A program made the position numbers and the translations under genes. Source: Hetaerina americana (lineage: Eukaryota > Arthropoda > Insecta > Odonata > Calopterygidae). From it: DNA of 64,000 nucleotides. The first letter of the stretch is position 1; every line of letters starts with the position of its first letter. The DNA lies in the NCBI GenBank assembly GCA_022747635.1, contig JAKTNV010000677.1, positions 1-64,000 of the forward strand. The letters run 5' to 3'. Below are positions 49,224 through 59,951 of the stretch, one piece after another. Below the pieces are notes generated by a model. It was not told the DNA's origin, ran no database searches, and saw nothing but the letters and a program-made list of their open reading frames with translations.

Positions 49224-50080
49224 ATGCCTTCTATACACCTCAAACATTCACTCTATAATGGAAGATTGTAGTTTTTCGCAATATTTTTTGAAATTTGGGC
49301 TCTTTTACTAACATTAACACCTGCGCTGAGGCATCTTTTATGCTCATTTCTTGTCTTAAATGATTTATTCTGGGTTTTATTTTGGTTATTTGTCGAAAAT
49401 GAACAACAATACACATCATGGAAGCACATTTGTTTGTTTTTGGTCCAGTGAGAATTTCACCTAGAAAAGGGCGGGGTATTGGCACTTTTCATGGAAAAAT
49501 GTGAAAAATTAATATTTCTAAAAATGAAATAAAAGCCTTCGATACACCTCAAACATTCACTCTATAATGGAAGATTGTTGTTTTTCGCAATATTTTTTGA
49601 AATTAGGGCTCTTTTACTAACATTAACACTTTCGCTGAGGCATCTTTTATGCTCATTTCTTGTCTTTAATGATTTATTCTGGGTTTTATTTTCTTTATTT
49701 GATGAAAATGAACAACCATACACACCATGGAAACATTTTTGTTTGTTTTTTGTCCAGTGAGAATTTCACCTAGAAAAGGGCGGGGTATTGGCACTTTCAT
49801 GGAATAATGTGAAAAATTAAAATTTCTAAAAATGAAATAAATGCCTCATATACACCTCAAACATTCACTCTATAATGGAAGATTGTTGTTATTCGCAATA
49901 TTTTTTGAAATTTGGGCTCTTTTACTAATATTAAGACTTGCGCTGAGGCATCTTTTATGGTCATTTCTTGTCTTAAATGATTTATTCTGGGTGTCATTTT
50001 TTTATTTGATGAAAATGAACAACAATACACACCAAGGAAACATTTTTGTTTGTTTTTTGTCCAGTGAGAATTTCACCTAG
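49224..50080 (+). repeat. Duplicated block, 3.05-kb shift (left copy)
   Basis: Three monomers (49224, 49533, 49841) match 52274, 52584 and 52893 at 3,050-3,052 bases. Shared markers are AAATAAGATAAATGCC, ACACCTGCGC, GTCGAAAATG, GGAAGCACATTTG with TTTTGGTCCAGTG, AATATTTCTAAAAATG with the AAGCCTTC leader, and CAACCATACAC. Confidence 0.9.
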
Positions 50081-51021
50081 AAAAGGGCGGGGTATTGGCA
50101 CTTTTCATGGAAAAATGTGAAAAATTAAAAATTCAAAAAAGAAATAAATGCCTTCGATACACCTCAAACATTCACTCTATAATGGAAGATTGTTGTTTTT
50201 CGCAATATTTTTTGAAATTTGGGCTCTTTTACTAACATTAACACTTGCGCTGAGGCATCTTTTATGCTCATTTCTTGTCTTTAATGATTTATTCCTGGTT
50301 TAATTTTGTTTATTTGACGAAAATGAACAACAATACATACCATGAAAACGCTTTTGTTTGATTTAGCGCGAGTGAGAATTTCACCTAGAACCCAAAGGAG
50401 GGGGTATTGGCACTTTTCATGGAAAAATGTGAAATTTTGAAATTTCTAAAAATGAAATAAAACTCTTCTATACACCTCAAACATTCACTTTATAATGGAA
50501 GATTGTTGTTTTTCGCAAATTTTTTTGAAATTTGGGCCATTTTACTATCATTAACACTTGCGCTGAGGCATCTTTTATGCTTATTTCTTGTCTTAAATGA
50601 TTTATTCTGGGTTTTATTTTGGTTATTTTTCGAAAATGAACAACAATACATACCATGGAAGCACATTTGTTTGTTTTTGGTCCAGTGAGAATTTCACCTA
50701 GAAAAGGGCGGGGTATTGGCACTTTTCATGGAAAAATGTTAAATATTAAAATTTCTAAAAATGAAATAAAACTCTTCTATACACCTCAAACATTCACTCT
50801 TTATCGGAAGATTGTTGTTTTTCGCAATATTTTTAAAAATTTGGGCTCTTTCACTAACATTAACACTTTCGCTGAGGCATCTTTTATGCTCATTTCTTGT
50901 CTTTAATGATTTATTCTGGGTTTTATTTTCTTTATTTGATGAAAATGAAAACCCATACACACCATGGAAACATTTTTGTTTGTTTTTTGTCCAGTGAGAA
51001 TTTCACCAAGACCCCAAAGGG

Positions 51022-51036
51022 GGGGTCTTTGACCCC
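51022..51036. other. Perfect 6-bp hairpin in a monomer tail
   Basis: GGGGTC, TTT, GACCCC form an inverted repeat with six-base arms and a three-base loop. It arises because GACCCCAA is present a second time after the G-run (the tail reads GACCCCAAAGGGGGGG, then TCTTTGACCCCAATTGGC). This arrangement is seen only once in the window. Confidence 0.88.
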
Positions 51037-51340
51037 AATTGGCACTTTTCATGGAAAAATGTGAAAAATTAAAATTGCTAAAAATGAAATGAATGCCTTC
51101 TATACACCTCATACATTCACTCTATAATGGAGGATTGTTGTTTTTCGCAATATTTTTTGAAATTTGGGCTCTTTTACTAACATTAACACTTGCGCTGACG
51201 CATCTTTTATGCTCATTTCTTGTCTTTATGATTTTTCCCAGGTTTTATTTTGTTTATTTGACGAAAATGAATAACGATACACACCATAGAAACATTTTTG
51301 TTTGATTTGTGTCGAGTGAGAATTTCACCTAGAACCCAAA

Positions 51341-51360
51341 GGGCACTTCACAAATTGACA
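51341..51360 (+). other. Rare tail segment with CACTTCACAAATTG (copy 1)
   Basis: After CCCAAA the tail reads GGGCACTTCACAAATTG in place of the G-run and TATTGG. The same 14-base piece CACTTCACAAATTG occurs only once more, at 58,227. Both are followed by AAAAATGAGAAATA tails and an AACTCTTC-leader monomer. Confidence 0.88.
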
Positions 51361-51408
51361 CTTTTCATGGAAAAATGAGAAATAATAAAATTTCTAAAAA
51401 TGAAATAA

Positions 51409-51647
51409 AACTCTTCTATACACCTCAAACATTCACTCTATAATCACATCTTTTATGCTCATTTCTTGTCTTTAATGATTTATTCTGGGTTTTATTTTGT
51501 TTATTTGATGACAATGAACAAAAATACACACTATGGAAACATTTTTGTTTGTTTTTTGTCGAGTGAGAATTTCACCTAGAAAAGGGCGGGGTATTGGCAC
51601 TTTTCATGGAAAAATGTGAAAAATTAAAAATTCAAAAAATGAAATAA
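51409..51647 (+). repeat. Truncated monomer (239 bp, ~70-bp internal deletion)
   Basis: CACTCTATAAT is followed directly by CACATCTTTTATGCTC. The segment that normally lies between (GGAAGATTG through GCGCTGAG, about 71 bases) is missing and one extra C is present at the join. The rest of the monomer is normal. It is the only clear large internal deletion in the window. Confidence 0.93.
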
Positions 51648-52273
51648 ATGCCTTCGATACACCTCAAACATTCACTCTATAATGGAAGATTGTTGTTTTT
51701 GGCAATATTTTTTGAAATTTGGGCTCTTTTACTAACATTAACACTTGCGCTGAGGCATCTTTTATGCTCATTTCTTGTCTTTAATAATTTATTCTGGGTT
51801 TTATTTTTTTATTTGATGAAAATGAACAACAATACACACCATGGAAACATTTTTGTGTGATTTGTCTAGAGTGAGAATTTCACCTAGAACCCAAAGGGCG
51901 GGGTATTGGCACTTTTCATGGAAAAATGTGAAAAATTAAAATTTCTAAAAATGAAATGAATGCCTTCTATACACCTCAAACATTTACTCTATAAAGGAAG
52001 ATTGTTGTTTTTCGCAATATTTTTTGAAATTTGGGCTCTTTTACTAACATTAACACTTGCGCTGAGGCATCTTTTATGCTCATTTCTTGTCTTAAATGAT
52101 TTATTCCTGGTTTTATTTTGTTTATTTGACGAAAATGAACAACAATACACCCCATGGAAACATTTTTGTTTGATTTGTGTCGAGTGAGAATTTCACCTAG
52201 AACCCAAAGGGGGGGGTATTGGTACTTTTCATGATAAAAATGTGAAATTTTGAAATTTCTAAAAATAAGATAA

Positions 52274-53100
52274 ATGCCTTCTATACACCTCAAACATTCA
52301 CTCTATAATGGAAGATTGTAGTTTTTCGCAATATTTTTTTAAGTTTGGGCTCTTTTACTAACATTAACACCTGCGCTGAGGCATCTTTTATGCTCATTTC
52401 TTGTCTTAAATGATTTATTCTGGGTTTTATTTTAAGTATTTTGTCGAAAATGAACAACAATACACACCATGGAAGCACATTTGTTTGTTTTTGGTCCAGT
52501 GAGAATTTCACCTAGAAAAGGGCGGGGTATTGGCACTTTTCATGGAAAAATGTGAAAAATTAATATTTCTAAAAATGAAATAAAAGCCTTCGATACACCT
52601 CAAACATTCACTCTATAATGGAAGATTGTTGTTTTTCGCAATATTTTTTGAAATTTGGGGTCTTTTACTAACATTAACACTTTCGCTGAGGCATCTTTTA
52701 TGCTCATTTCCTATCTTTAATGATTTATTCTAGGTTTTATTTTCTTTATTTGATGAAAATGAACAACCATACACACCATGGAAACATTTTTGTTTGTTTT
52801 TTGTCCAGTGAGAATTTCACCTAGAAAAGGGCGGGGTATTGGCACTTTTCATGGAATAATGTGAAAAATTAAAATTTCTAAAAATGAAATAAATGCCTCA
52901 TATACACCTCAAACATTCACTCTATAATGGAAGATTGTTGTTATTCGCAATATTTTTTGAAATTTGGGCTCTTTTACTAACATTAACACTTGCGCTGACG
53001 CATCTTTTATGCTCATTTCTTGTCTTTATGATTTATTCCTGGTTTTATTTTGTTTATTTGACGAAAATGATCAACGATACACACCATAGAAACATTTTTG
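52274..53100 (+). repeat. Duplicated block, 3.05-kb shift (right copy)
   Basis: This is the partner of 49,224-50,080. Local changes are TTTTAAGTATTTTGTCG near 52,431 and TTTCCTATCTTTAATG near 52,707. The monomer at 63,678 is another copy of the first member. Confidence 0.9.
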
Positions 53101-53764
53101 TTTGATTTGTGTCGAGTGAGAATTTCACCTAGAACCCAAAGGGGGGGGTATTGGCACTTTTCATGGAAAAATGTGAAATATTAAAATTTCTATAAATGAA
53201 ATAAAACTCTTCTATACACCTCAAACATTCACTCTTTAATGGAAGATTGTTGTTTTTCGCAATATTTTTTGAAATTTGGGTTCTTTTACTAACATTAAGA
53301 CTTGCGCTGAGGCATCTTTTATGCTCATTTCTTGTCTTAAATGATTTATTCTGGGTTTCATTTTTTTATTTGATGAAAATGAACAACAATACACACCAAG
53401 GAAACATTTTTGATTGATTTGTGTCGAGTGAGAATTTCACCTATAACCCAAAAGGGGGGGTATGGGCACTTTTCATGGAAAAATGTGAAAAATTAAAATT
53501 TCTAAAAATGAAATAAATGCCTCATATACACCTCAAACATTCACTCTATAATGAAGATTGTTGTTTTTTGCAATATTTTTTGAAATTTGGGCTCTTTTAC
53601 TAACATTAACAATTGCGCTGAGGCATCTTTTATGCTCATTTCTTGTTTTAAATGATTTATTCTGGGTATTATTTTGTTTATTTGATGAAAATGAACAAAA
53701 ATACACACTTTGGAAACATTTTTGTTTGATTTGTGTCGAGTGAGAATTCCACCTAGAACCCAAA

Positions 53765-54235
53765 GGGGGGGGGAATTGGCACTTTTCATGGAAAAATGTG
53801 AAAAATTAAAATTTCTAAAAATAAAATAAATGCCTCATATACACCTCAAACATTCACTCTATAATGGAAGATTGTTGTTTTTCGCAATATTTTTTGAAAT
53901 TTGGGCTCTTTTACTAACATTAACATTTGCGCTGAGGCATCTTTTATGCTCATTTCTTGTCTTAAATGATTTATTCTGGGTTTTATTTTGTTTATTTGAT
54001 GAAAATGAACAACAATACACACTATGGAAACATTTTTGTTTGTTTTTTGTCTAGTGAGAATTTCACCTAGAAAAGGGCGGGGTATTGGCACTTTTCATGG
54101 AAAAATGTGAAAAATTAAAAATTCAAAAAATGAAATAAATGCCTTCGATACACCTCAAACATTCACTCTATAATGGAAGATTGTTGTTTTTGGCAATATT
54201 TTTTGAAATTTGGGCTCTTTTACTAACATTAACAC
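53765..54235 (+). repeat. Block repeated at 60.8 kb (7,053-base shift, left copy)
   Basis: The uncommon GGGGGAATTGG tail, the AAATAAAATAAATGCCTCAT leader, CATTAACATTTGCGC, GTCTAGTGAG and the following TTTTTGGCAATATT match 60,820-61,288. The match ends at CATTAACACTT, where this copy reads GCGC and the other reads TCGC. Confidence 0.88.
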
Positions 54236-54762
54236 TTGCGCTGAGGCATCTTTTATGCTCATTTCTTGTCTTTAATGATTTATTCCTGGTTTAATTTTGT
54301 TTATTTGACGAAAATGAACAACAATACATACCATGGAAACGCTTTTGTTTGATTTAGCGCGAGTGAGAATTTCACCTAGAACCCAAAGGGGGGGGTATTG
54401 GCACTTTTCATGGAAAAATGTGAAATTTTGAAATTTCTAAAAATGAAATAAAACTCTTCTATACACCTCAAACATTCACTTTATAATGGAAGATTGTTGT
54501 TTATCGCAATATTTTTTGAAATTTGGGCCATTTTACTATCATTAACACTTGCGCTGAGGCATCTTTTATGCTCATTTCTTTGTTTAATGATTTATTCCTG
54601 GTTTTATTTTGTTTATTTGACGAAAATGAACAACAATACACACCATGGAAACATTTTTGTTTGATTATAGTCGAGTGAGAATTTCATCTAGAACCCAAAG
54701 GGGGGGTATTGGCACTTTTCATGGAAAAATGTGAAAAATTAAAATTTCTAAAAATGAAATGA

Positions 54763-55181
54763 ATGCCTTCTATACACCTCAAACATTCACTCTATAATGG
54801 AAGATTGTTGTTTTTCGCAATATTTTTTGAAATTTGGGCTCTTTTACTAACATTAACATTTGCGCTGAGGCATCTTTAATGCTCATTTCTTGTCTTTAAT
54901 GATTTATTCTGGGTTTTATTTTGTTTATTTGATGAAAATGAACAACAATACACACTATGGAAACATTTTTGTTAGTTTTTTGTCTCATTTCGCTCATTTC
55001 TTGTCTTAAATGATTTATTCCTGGTTTTATTTTGTTTATTTGACGAAAATGAACAACAATAAACACCATGGAAACATTTTTGTTTGATTTGAGTCGAGTG
55101 AGAATTTCACCTAGAACCCAGGGGGTATTGGCACTTTTAATGGAAAAATGTGAAATTTTGAAATTTCTAAAAATAAGATAA
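54763..55181 (+). repeat. 419-bp monomer with ~109-bp partial duplication (copy 1)
   Basis: After AACATTTTTGTTAG and TTTTTTGTCT, the sequence jumps back to GCTCATTTCTTGTCT through the linker CATTTC. The segment from about TGCTCATTTC to GTCT is therefore present twice. The repeat CTCATTTCGCTCATTTC marks the join. The second half differs in sequence type (TTCCTGG, GACGAAAATG), so this is a fusion of two monomer types and not a simple doubling. The same structure recurs at 59,533. Confidence 0.92.
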
Positions 55182-56050
55182 ATGCCTTCTATACACCTAA
55201 AACATTCACTCTATAATGGAAGATTGTAGTTTTTCGCAATATTTTTTGAAATTTGGGCTCTTTTACTAACATTAACATTTGCGCTAAGATATCTTTTATG
55301 CTCATTTCTTGTCTTAAATGATTTATTCTGGGTTTTATTTTGGTTATTTGTCGAAAATGAACAACAATTCACACTATGGAAACATTTTTGTTTGTTTTTT
55401 GTCTAGTGAGAATTTCACCTAGAAAAGGGCGGGGTATTGGCACTTTTCATGGAAAAATGTGAAAAATTAATATTTCTAAAAATGAAATAAAAGCCTTCGA
55501 TACACCTCAAACATTCACTCTATAATGGAAGATTGTTGTTTTTCGCAATATTTTTTGAAATTTGGGCTCTTTTACTAACATTAACACTTTCGCTGAGGCA
55601 TCTTTAATGCTCATTTCTTGTCTTTAATGATTTATTCTGGGTTTTATTTTCTTTATTTGATGAAAATGAACAACCATACACACCATGGAAACATTTTTGT
55701 TTGTTTTTTGTCCAGTGAGAATTTCACCTAGAAAAGGGCGGGGTATTGGCACTTTTCATGGAATAATGTGAAAAATTAAAATTTCTAAAAATGAAATAAA
55801 TGCCTCATATACACCTCAAACATTCACTCTATAATGGAAGATTGTTGTTATTCGCAATATTTTTTGAAATTTGGGCTCTTTTACTAACATTAACACTTGC
55901 GCTGACGCATCTTTTATGCTCATTTCTTGTCTTTATGATTTATTCCTGGTTTTATTTTGTTTATTTGACGAAAATGAACAACGATACACACCATAGAAAC
56001 ATTTTTGTTTGATTTGTGTCGAGTGAGAATTTCACCTAGAACCCAAAGGG
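54890..56050 (+). repeat. Duplicated block, 4,770-base shift (left copy)
   Basis: This block matches 59,660-60,820 (starts 55182/59952, 55491/60261 and 55800/60570 all differ by 4,770). It carries the odd 419-bp monomer, AAATAAGATAAATG with CCTAAAACATTC, GCTAAGATATC and CAACAATTCACAC. The right edge is the tail of the monomer at 55,800. Confidence 0.92.
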
Positions 56051-57348
56051 GGGGTATTGGCACTTTTCATGGAAAAATGTGAAATATTAAAATTTCTATA
56101 AATGAAATAAAACTCTTCTATACACCTCAAACATTCACTCTATAATGGAAGATTGTTGTTTTTCGCAATATTTTTTGAAATTTGGGCTCTTTTACTAACA
56201 TTAACATTTGCGCTAAGATATCTTTTATGCTCATTTCTTGTCTTCAATGATTTATTCTGGGTTTTATTTTGGTTATTTGTCGAAAATGAACAACAATACA
56301 CACTATGGAAACATTTTTGTTTGTTTTTTGTCTAGTGAGAATTTCACCTAGAAAAGGGCGGGGTATTGGCACTTTTCATGGAAAAATGTGAAAAATTAAT
56401 ATTTCTAAAAATGAAATAAAAGCCTTCGATACACCTCAAACATTCACTCTATAATGGAAGATTGTTGTTTTTCGCAATATTTTTTGAAATTTGGGCTCTT
56501 TTACTAACATTAACACTTTCGCTGAGGCATCTTTAATGCTCATTTCTTGTCTTTAATGATTTATTCTGGGTTTTATTTTCTTTATTTGATGAAAATGAAC
56601 AACCATACACACCATGGAAACATTTTTGTTTGTTTTTTGTCCAGTGAGAATTTCACCTAGAAAAGGGCGGGGTATTGGCACTTTTCATGGAATAATGTGA
56701 AAAATTAAAATTTCTAAAAATGAAATAAATGCCTCATATACACCTCAAATATTCACTCTATAATGGAAGATTGTTGTTATTCGCAATATTTTTTGAAATT
56801 TGGGCTCTTTTACTAACATTACCACTTGCGCTGACGCATCTTTTATGCTCATTTCTTGTCTTTATGATTTATTCCTGGTTTTATTTTGTTTATTTGACGA
56901 AAATGAACAACGATACACACCATAGAAACATTTTTGTTTGATTTGTGTCGAGTGAGAATTTCACCTAGAACCCAAAGGGGGGGTATTGGCACTTTTCATG
57001 GAAAAATGTGAAATATTAAAATTTCTATAAATGAAATAAAACTCTTCTATACACCTCAAACATTCACTCTATAATGGAAGATTGTTGTTTTTCGCAATAT
57101 TTTTTGAAATTTGGGCTCTTTTACTAACATTAACACTTGCGTGGAGGCATCTTTTATGCTCATTTCTTGTCTTAAATGATTTATTCTGGGTTTTATTTTG
57201 TTTATTTGATGCAAATGAACAACAATACACACTATGGAAACATTTTTGTTTGTTTTTTGTCGAGTGAGAATTTCACCTAGAAAAGGGCGGGGTATGGGCA
57301 CTTTTCATGGAAAAATGTGAAAAATTAAAAATTCAAAAAATGAAATAA
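55491..57348 (+). repeat. Two tandem copies of the ~930-bp trimer
   Basis: Units 55491-56419 and 56420-57348 each hold three monomers. The first has the AAGCCTTC leader, ACTTTCGC, CTTTAATGC and CAACCATACAC. The second has the CCTCAT leader, GAATAATGTG before it, TTATTCGC, GACGCATC and CACCATAGAAAC. The third has the AACTCTTC leader after TTTCTATAAATG. The third members differ: GCTAAGATATC in one, GCGTGGAGGC in the other. Confidence 0.92.
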
Positions 57349-57615
57349 ATGCCTTCGATACACCTCAAACATTCACTCTATAATGGAAGATTGTTGTTTT
57401 TGGCAATATTTTTTGAAATTTGGGCTCTTTTACTAACATTAACACTTGCGCTGAGGCATCTTTTATGCTCATTTCTTGCCTTCTAATGATTTATTCCTGG
57501 TTTAATTTTGTTTATTTGACGAAAATGAACAACAATACATACCACGGAAACGCTTTTGTTTGATTTAGCGCGAATGAGAATTTCACCTAGAACCCAAAGG
57601 AGGGGGTATTGGCAC

Positions 57616-57637
57616 TTTTCATGGAAAAATGTGAAAA
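57616..57637. other. Short inverted repeat in monomer tail (representative)
   Basis: TTTTCA and TGAAAA face each other across ten bases (TGGAAAAATG). The arrangement is present in nearly every monomer whose tail continues as GTGAAAAATT, and has five-base arms in tails with GTGAAAT. Short dyads are common in satellites that lack the CENP-B binding site. No role is shown by the sequence itself. Confidence 0.6.
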
Positions 57638-57662
57638 ATTAAAATTTCTAAAAATGAAATGA

Positions 57663-57974
57663 ATGCCTTCTATACACCTCAAACATTTACTCTATAATGG
57701 AAGATTGTTGTTTTTCGCAATATTTTTTGAAATTTGGGCTCTTTTACTAACATTAACACTTGCGCTGAGGCATCTTTTATGCTTATTTCTTGTCTTAAAT
57801 GATTTATTCCTGGTTTTATTTTGTTTATTTGACGAAAATGAACAACAATACACACCATGGAAACATTTTTGTTTGATTTGTGTCGAGTGAGAATTTCACC
57901 TAGAACCCAAAGGGGGGGTATTGGTACTTTTCATGGAAAAATGTGAAATTTTGAAATTTCTAAATATAAGATAA
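57663..57974 (+). repeat. Representative satellite monomer (312 bp)
   Basis: This copy serves as a reference for the parts of a monomer. Approximate positions within the unit are as follows. Bases 1-8 are a leader octamer that defines the subtypes (ATGCCTTC, ATGCCTCA, AACTCTTC, ATGCCTTA, ATTCCTTC, AAGCCTTC). Bases 9-30 hold the TATACACCTCAAACATTC block. Bases 31-90 hold a T-rich segment with CGCAATATTTTTTG. Bases 91-135 hold GCGCTGAGGCATC and TGCTCATTTCTTGTCT. Bases 135-180 are a T-rich then A-rich stretch. Bases 181-230 run from AATACACACCATGGAAAC to GTCGAGTGAG. Bases 231-260 hold AATTTCACCTAGAACCC and a G-run of variable length. The rest is an A-rich tail. A hand count of a similar consensus gives about 31% G+C and three CpG sites. 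Confidence 0.9.
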
Positions 57975-58223
57975 ATGCCTTCTATACACCTCAAACATTC
58001 ACTCTATAATGGAAGATTGTAGTTTTTCGCAATATTTTTTGAAATTTGGGCTCTTTTACTAACATTAACACCTGCGCTGAGGCATCTTTTATGCTCATTT
58101 CTTGTCTTAAATGATTTATTCTGGGTTTTATTTTCTTTATTTGATGAAAATGAAAACCCATACACACCATGGAAACATTTTTGTTTGTTTTTTGTCCAGT
58201 GAGAATTTCACCAAGACCCCAAA

Positions 58224-58243
58224 GGGCACTTCACAAATTGGCA
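58224..58243 (+). other. Rare tail segment with CACTTCACAAATTG (copy 2)
   Basis: This matches the segment at 51,341. Upstream, however, it carries GAAAACCCATACAC and CACCAAGACCCCAAAGGG, as does the monomer at 50,770 and not the one at 51,093. The tail is therefore a mosaic of two tails that are neighbours near 51 kb, joined within CCAAAGGG. Confidence 0.86.
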
Positions 58244-59221
58244 CTTTTCATGGAAAAATGAGAAATATTAAAATTTCTAAAAATGAAATAAAACTCTTCT
58301 ATACACCTCAAACATTCACTCTATAATGGAAGATTGTTGTTTTTCGCAATATTTTTTGAAATTTGGGCTCTTTTACTAACATTAACATTTGCGCTGAGGC
58401 ATCTTTTATGCTCATTTCTTGTCTTTAATGATTTATTCTGGGTTTTATTTTGTTTATTTGATGAAAATGAACAACAATACACACTATGGAAACATTTTTG
58501 TTTGTTTTTTGTCGAGTGAGAATTTCACCTAGAAAAGGGCGGGGTATTGGCACTTTTCATGGAAAAATGTGAAAAATTAAAAATTCAAAAAATGAAATAA
58601 ATGATTCGATACACCTCAAACATTCACTCTATAATGGAAGATTGTTGTTTTTGGCAATATTTTTTGAAATTTGGGCTCTTTTACTAACATTAACACTTGC
58701 GCTGAGGCATCTTTTATGCTCATTTCTTGTCTTTAATGATTTATTCCTGGTTTAATTTTGTTTATTTGACGAAAATGAACAACAATACATACCATGGAAA
58801 CGCTTTTGTTTGATTTAGCGCGAGTGAGAATTTCACCTAGAACCCAAAGGGGGGGGTATTGGCACTTTTCATGGAAAAATGTGAAATTTTGAAATTTCTA
58901 AAAATGAAATAAAACTCTTCTATACACCTCAAACATTCACTCTATAATGGAAGATTGTTGTTTTTCGCAATATTTTTTGAAATTTGGGCTCTTTTACTAA
59001 CATTAACATTTGCGCTAAGATATCTTTTATGCTCATTTCTTGTCTTAAATGATTTATTCTGGGTTTTATTTTGGTTATTTGTCGAAAATGAACAACAATA
59101 CACACTATGGAAACATTTTTGTTTGTTTTTTGTCTAGTGAGAATTTCACCTAGAAAAGGGCGGGGTATTGGCACTTTTCATGGAAAAATGTGAAAAATTA
59201 ATATTTCTAAAAATGAAATAA

Positions 59222-59532
59222 AAGCCTTCGATACACCTCAAACATTCACTTTATAATGGAAGATTGTTGTTATTCGCAATATTTTTTGAAATTTGGGCTC
59301 TTTTACTAACATTAACACTTGCGCTGACGCATCTTTTATGCTCATTTCTTGTCTTTATGATTTATTCCTGGTTTTATTTTGTTTATTTGACGAAAATGAA
59401 CAACGATACACACCATAGAAACATTTTTGTTTGATTTGTGTCGAGTGAGAATTTCACCTAGAACCCAAAGGGGGGGTATTGGCACTTTTCATGGAAAAAT
59501 GTGAAATATTAAAATTTCTATAAATGAAATAA
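59222..59532 (+). repeat. Chimeric monomer, collapsed trimer
   Basis: The left end is the first trimer member (AATATTTCTAAAAATG, AAGCCTTCGATAC). By about 59,270 it reads TTATTCGC, then GACGCATC and CACCATAGAAAC of the second member. One monomer is missing, so this unit has two monomers where its relatives have three. Confidence 0.88.
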
Positions 59533-59951
59533 AACTCTTCTATACACCTCAAACATTCACTCTATAATGGAAGATTGTTGTTTTTCGCAATATTTTTTGA
59601 AATTTGGGCTCTTTTACTAACATTAACATTTGCGCTGAGGCATCTTTAATGCTCATTTCTTGTCTTAAATGATTTATTCTGGGTTTTATTTTGTTTATTT
59701 GATGAAAATGAACAACAATACACACTATGGAAACATTTTTGTTAGTTTTTTGTCTCATTTCGCTCATTTCTTGTCTTAAATGATTTATTCCTGGTTTTAT
59801 TTTGTTTATTTGACGAAAATGAACAACAATAAACACCATGGAAACATTTTTGTTTGATTTGAGTCGAGTGAGAATTTCACCTAGAACCCAGGGGGGATTG
59901 GCACTTTTCATGGAAAAATGTGAAATTTTGAAATTTCTAAAAATAAGATAA
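59533..59951 (+). repeat. 419-bp monomer with ~109-bp partial duplication (copy 2)
   Basis: This copy has the identical odd join (GTTAG, TTTTTTGTCT, CATTTCGCTCATTTC) as 54,763, at a shift of 4,770 bases. Its left half is of the AACTCTTC type and so differs from copy 1. The exchange that copied the block therefore had its left edge inside this monomer. Confidence 0.92.

Larger units (their letters stand above)
46417..54762 (+). repeat. Region of mixed monomers with truncation and a 3.05-kb repeat
   Basis: Monomer starts are 46417, 46730, 47039, 47353, 47666, 47980, 48289, 48602, 48914, 49224, 49533, 49841, 50148, 50461, 50770, 51093, 51409, 51648, 51960, 52274, 52584, 52893, 53205, 53517, 53830, 54139 and 54452. 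A dimer appears here for the first time (47980-48600, again at 49533 and 52584). It joins a monomer with ACTTTCGC and CAACCATACAC to a CCTCAT-leader monomer with TTATTCGC. The same dimer forms the core of the trimer that dominates further right. Confidence 0.91.
55579..58130 (+). repeat. Duplicated block, ~5,702-base shift (left copy)
   Basis: This block matches 61,280-63,833 at 5,701-5,703 bases through eight monomers. Shared rare features are GGGGTATGGGCAC, TTGCCTTCTAATG, ACCACGGAAACGC, TTTAGCGCGAATGAG, AACATTTACTC and GGTATTGGTAC. The match ends where this copy reads TTTTCTTTATTTGATG and the other TTTTGGTTATTTGGCG. Confidence 0.93.

Noticed and set aside
59549..59911. 120-codon open frame on the - strand
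   Set aside because: It spans the abnormal 419-bp fused monomer, so the length reflects the partial duplication. The same short peptide segment appears twice inside it.
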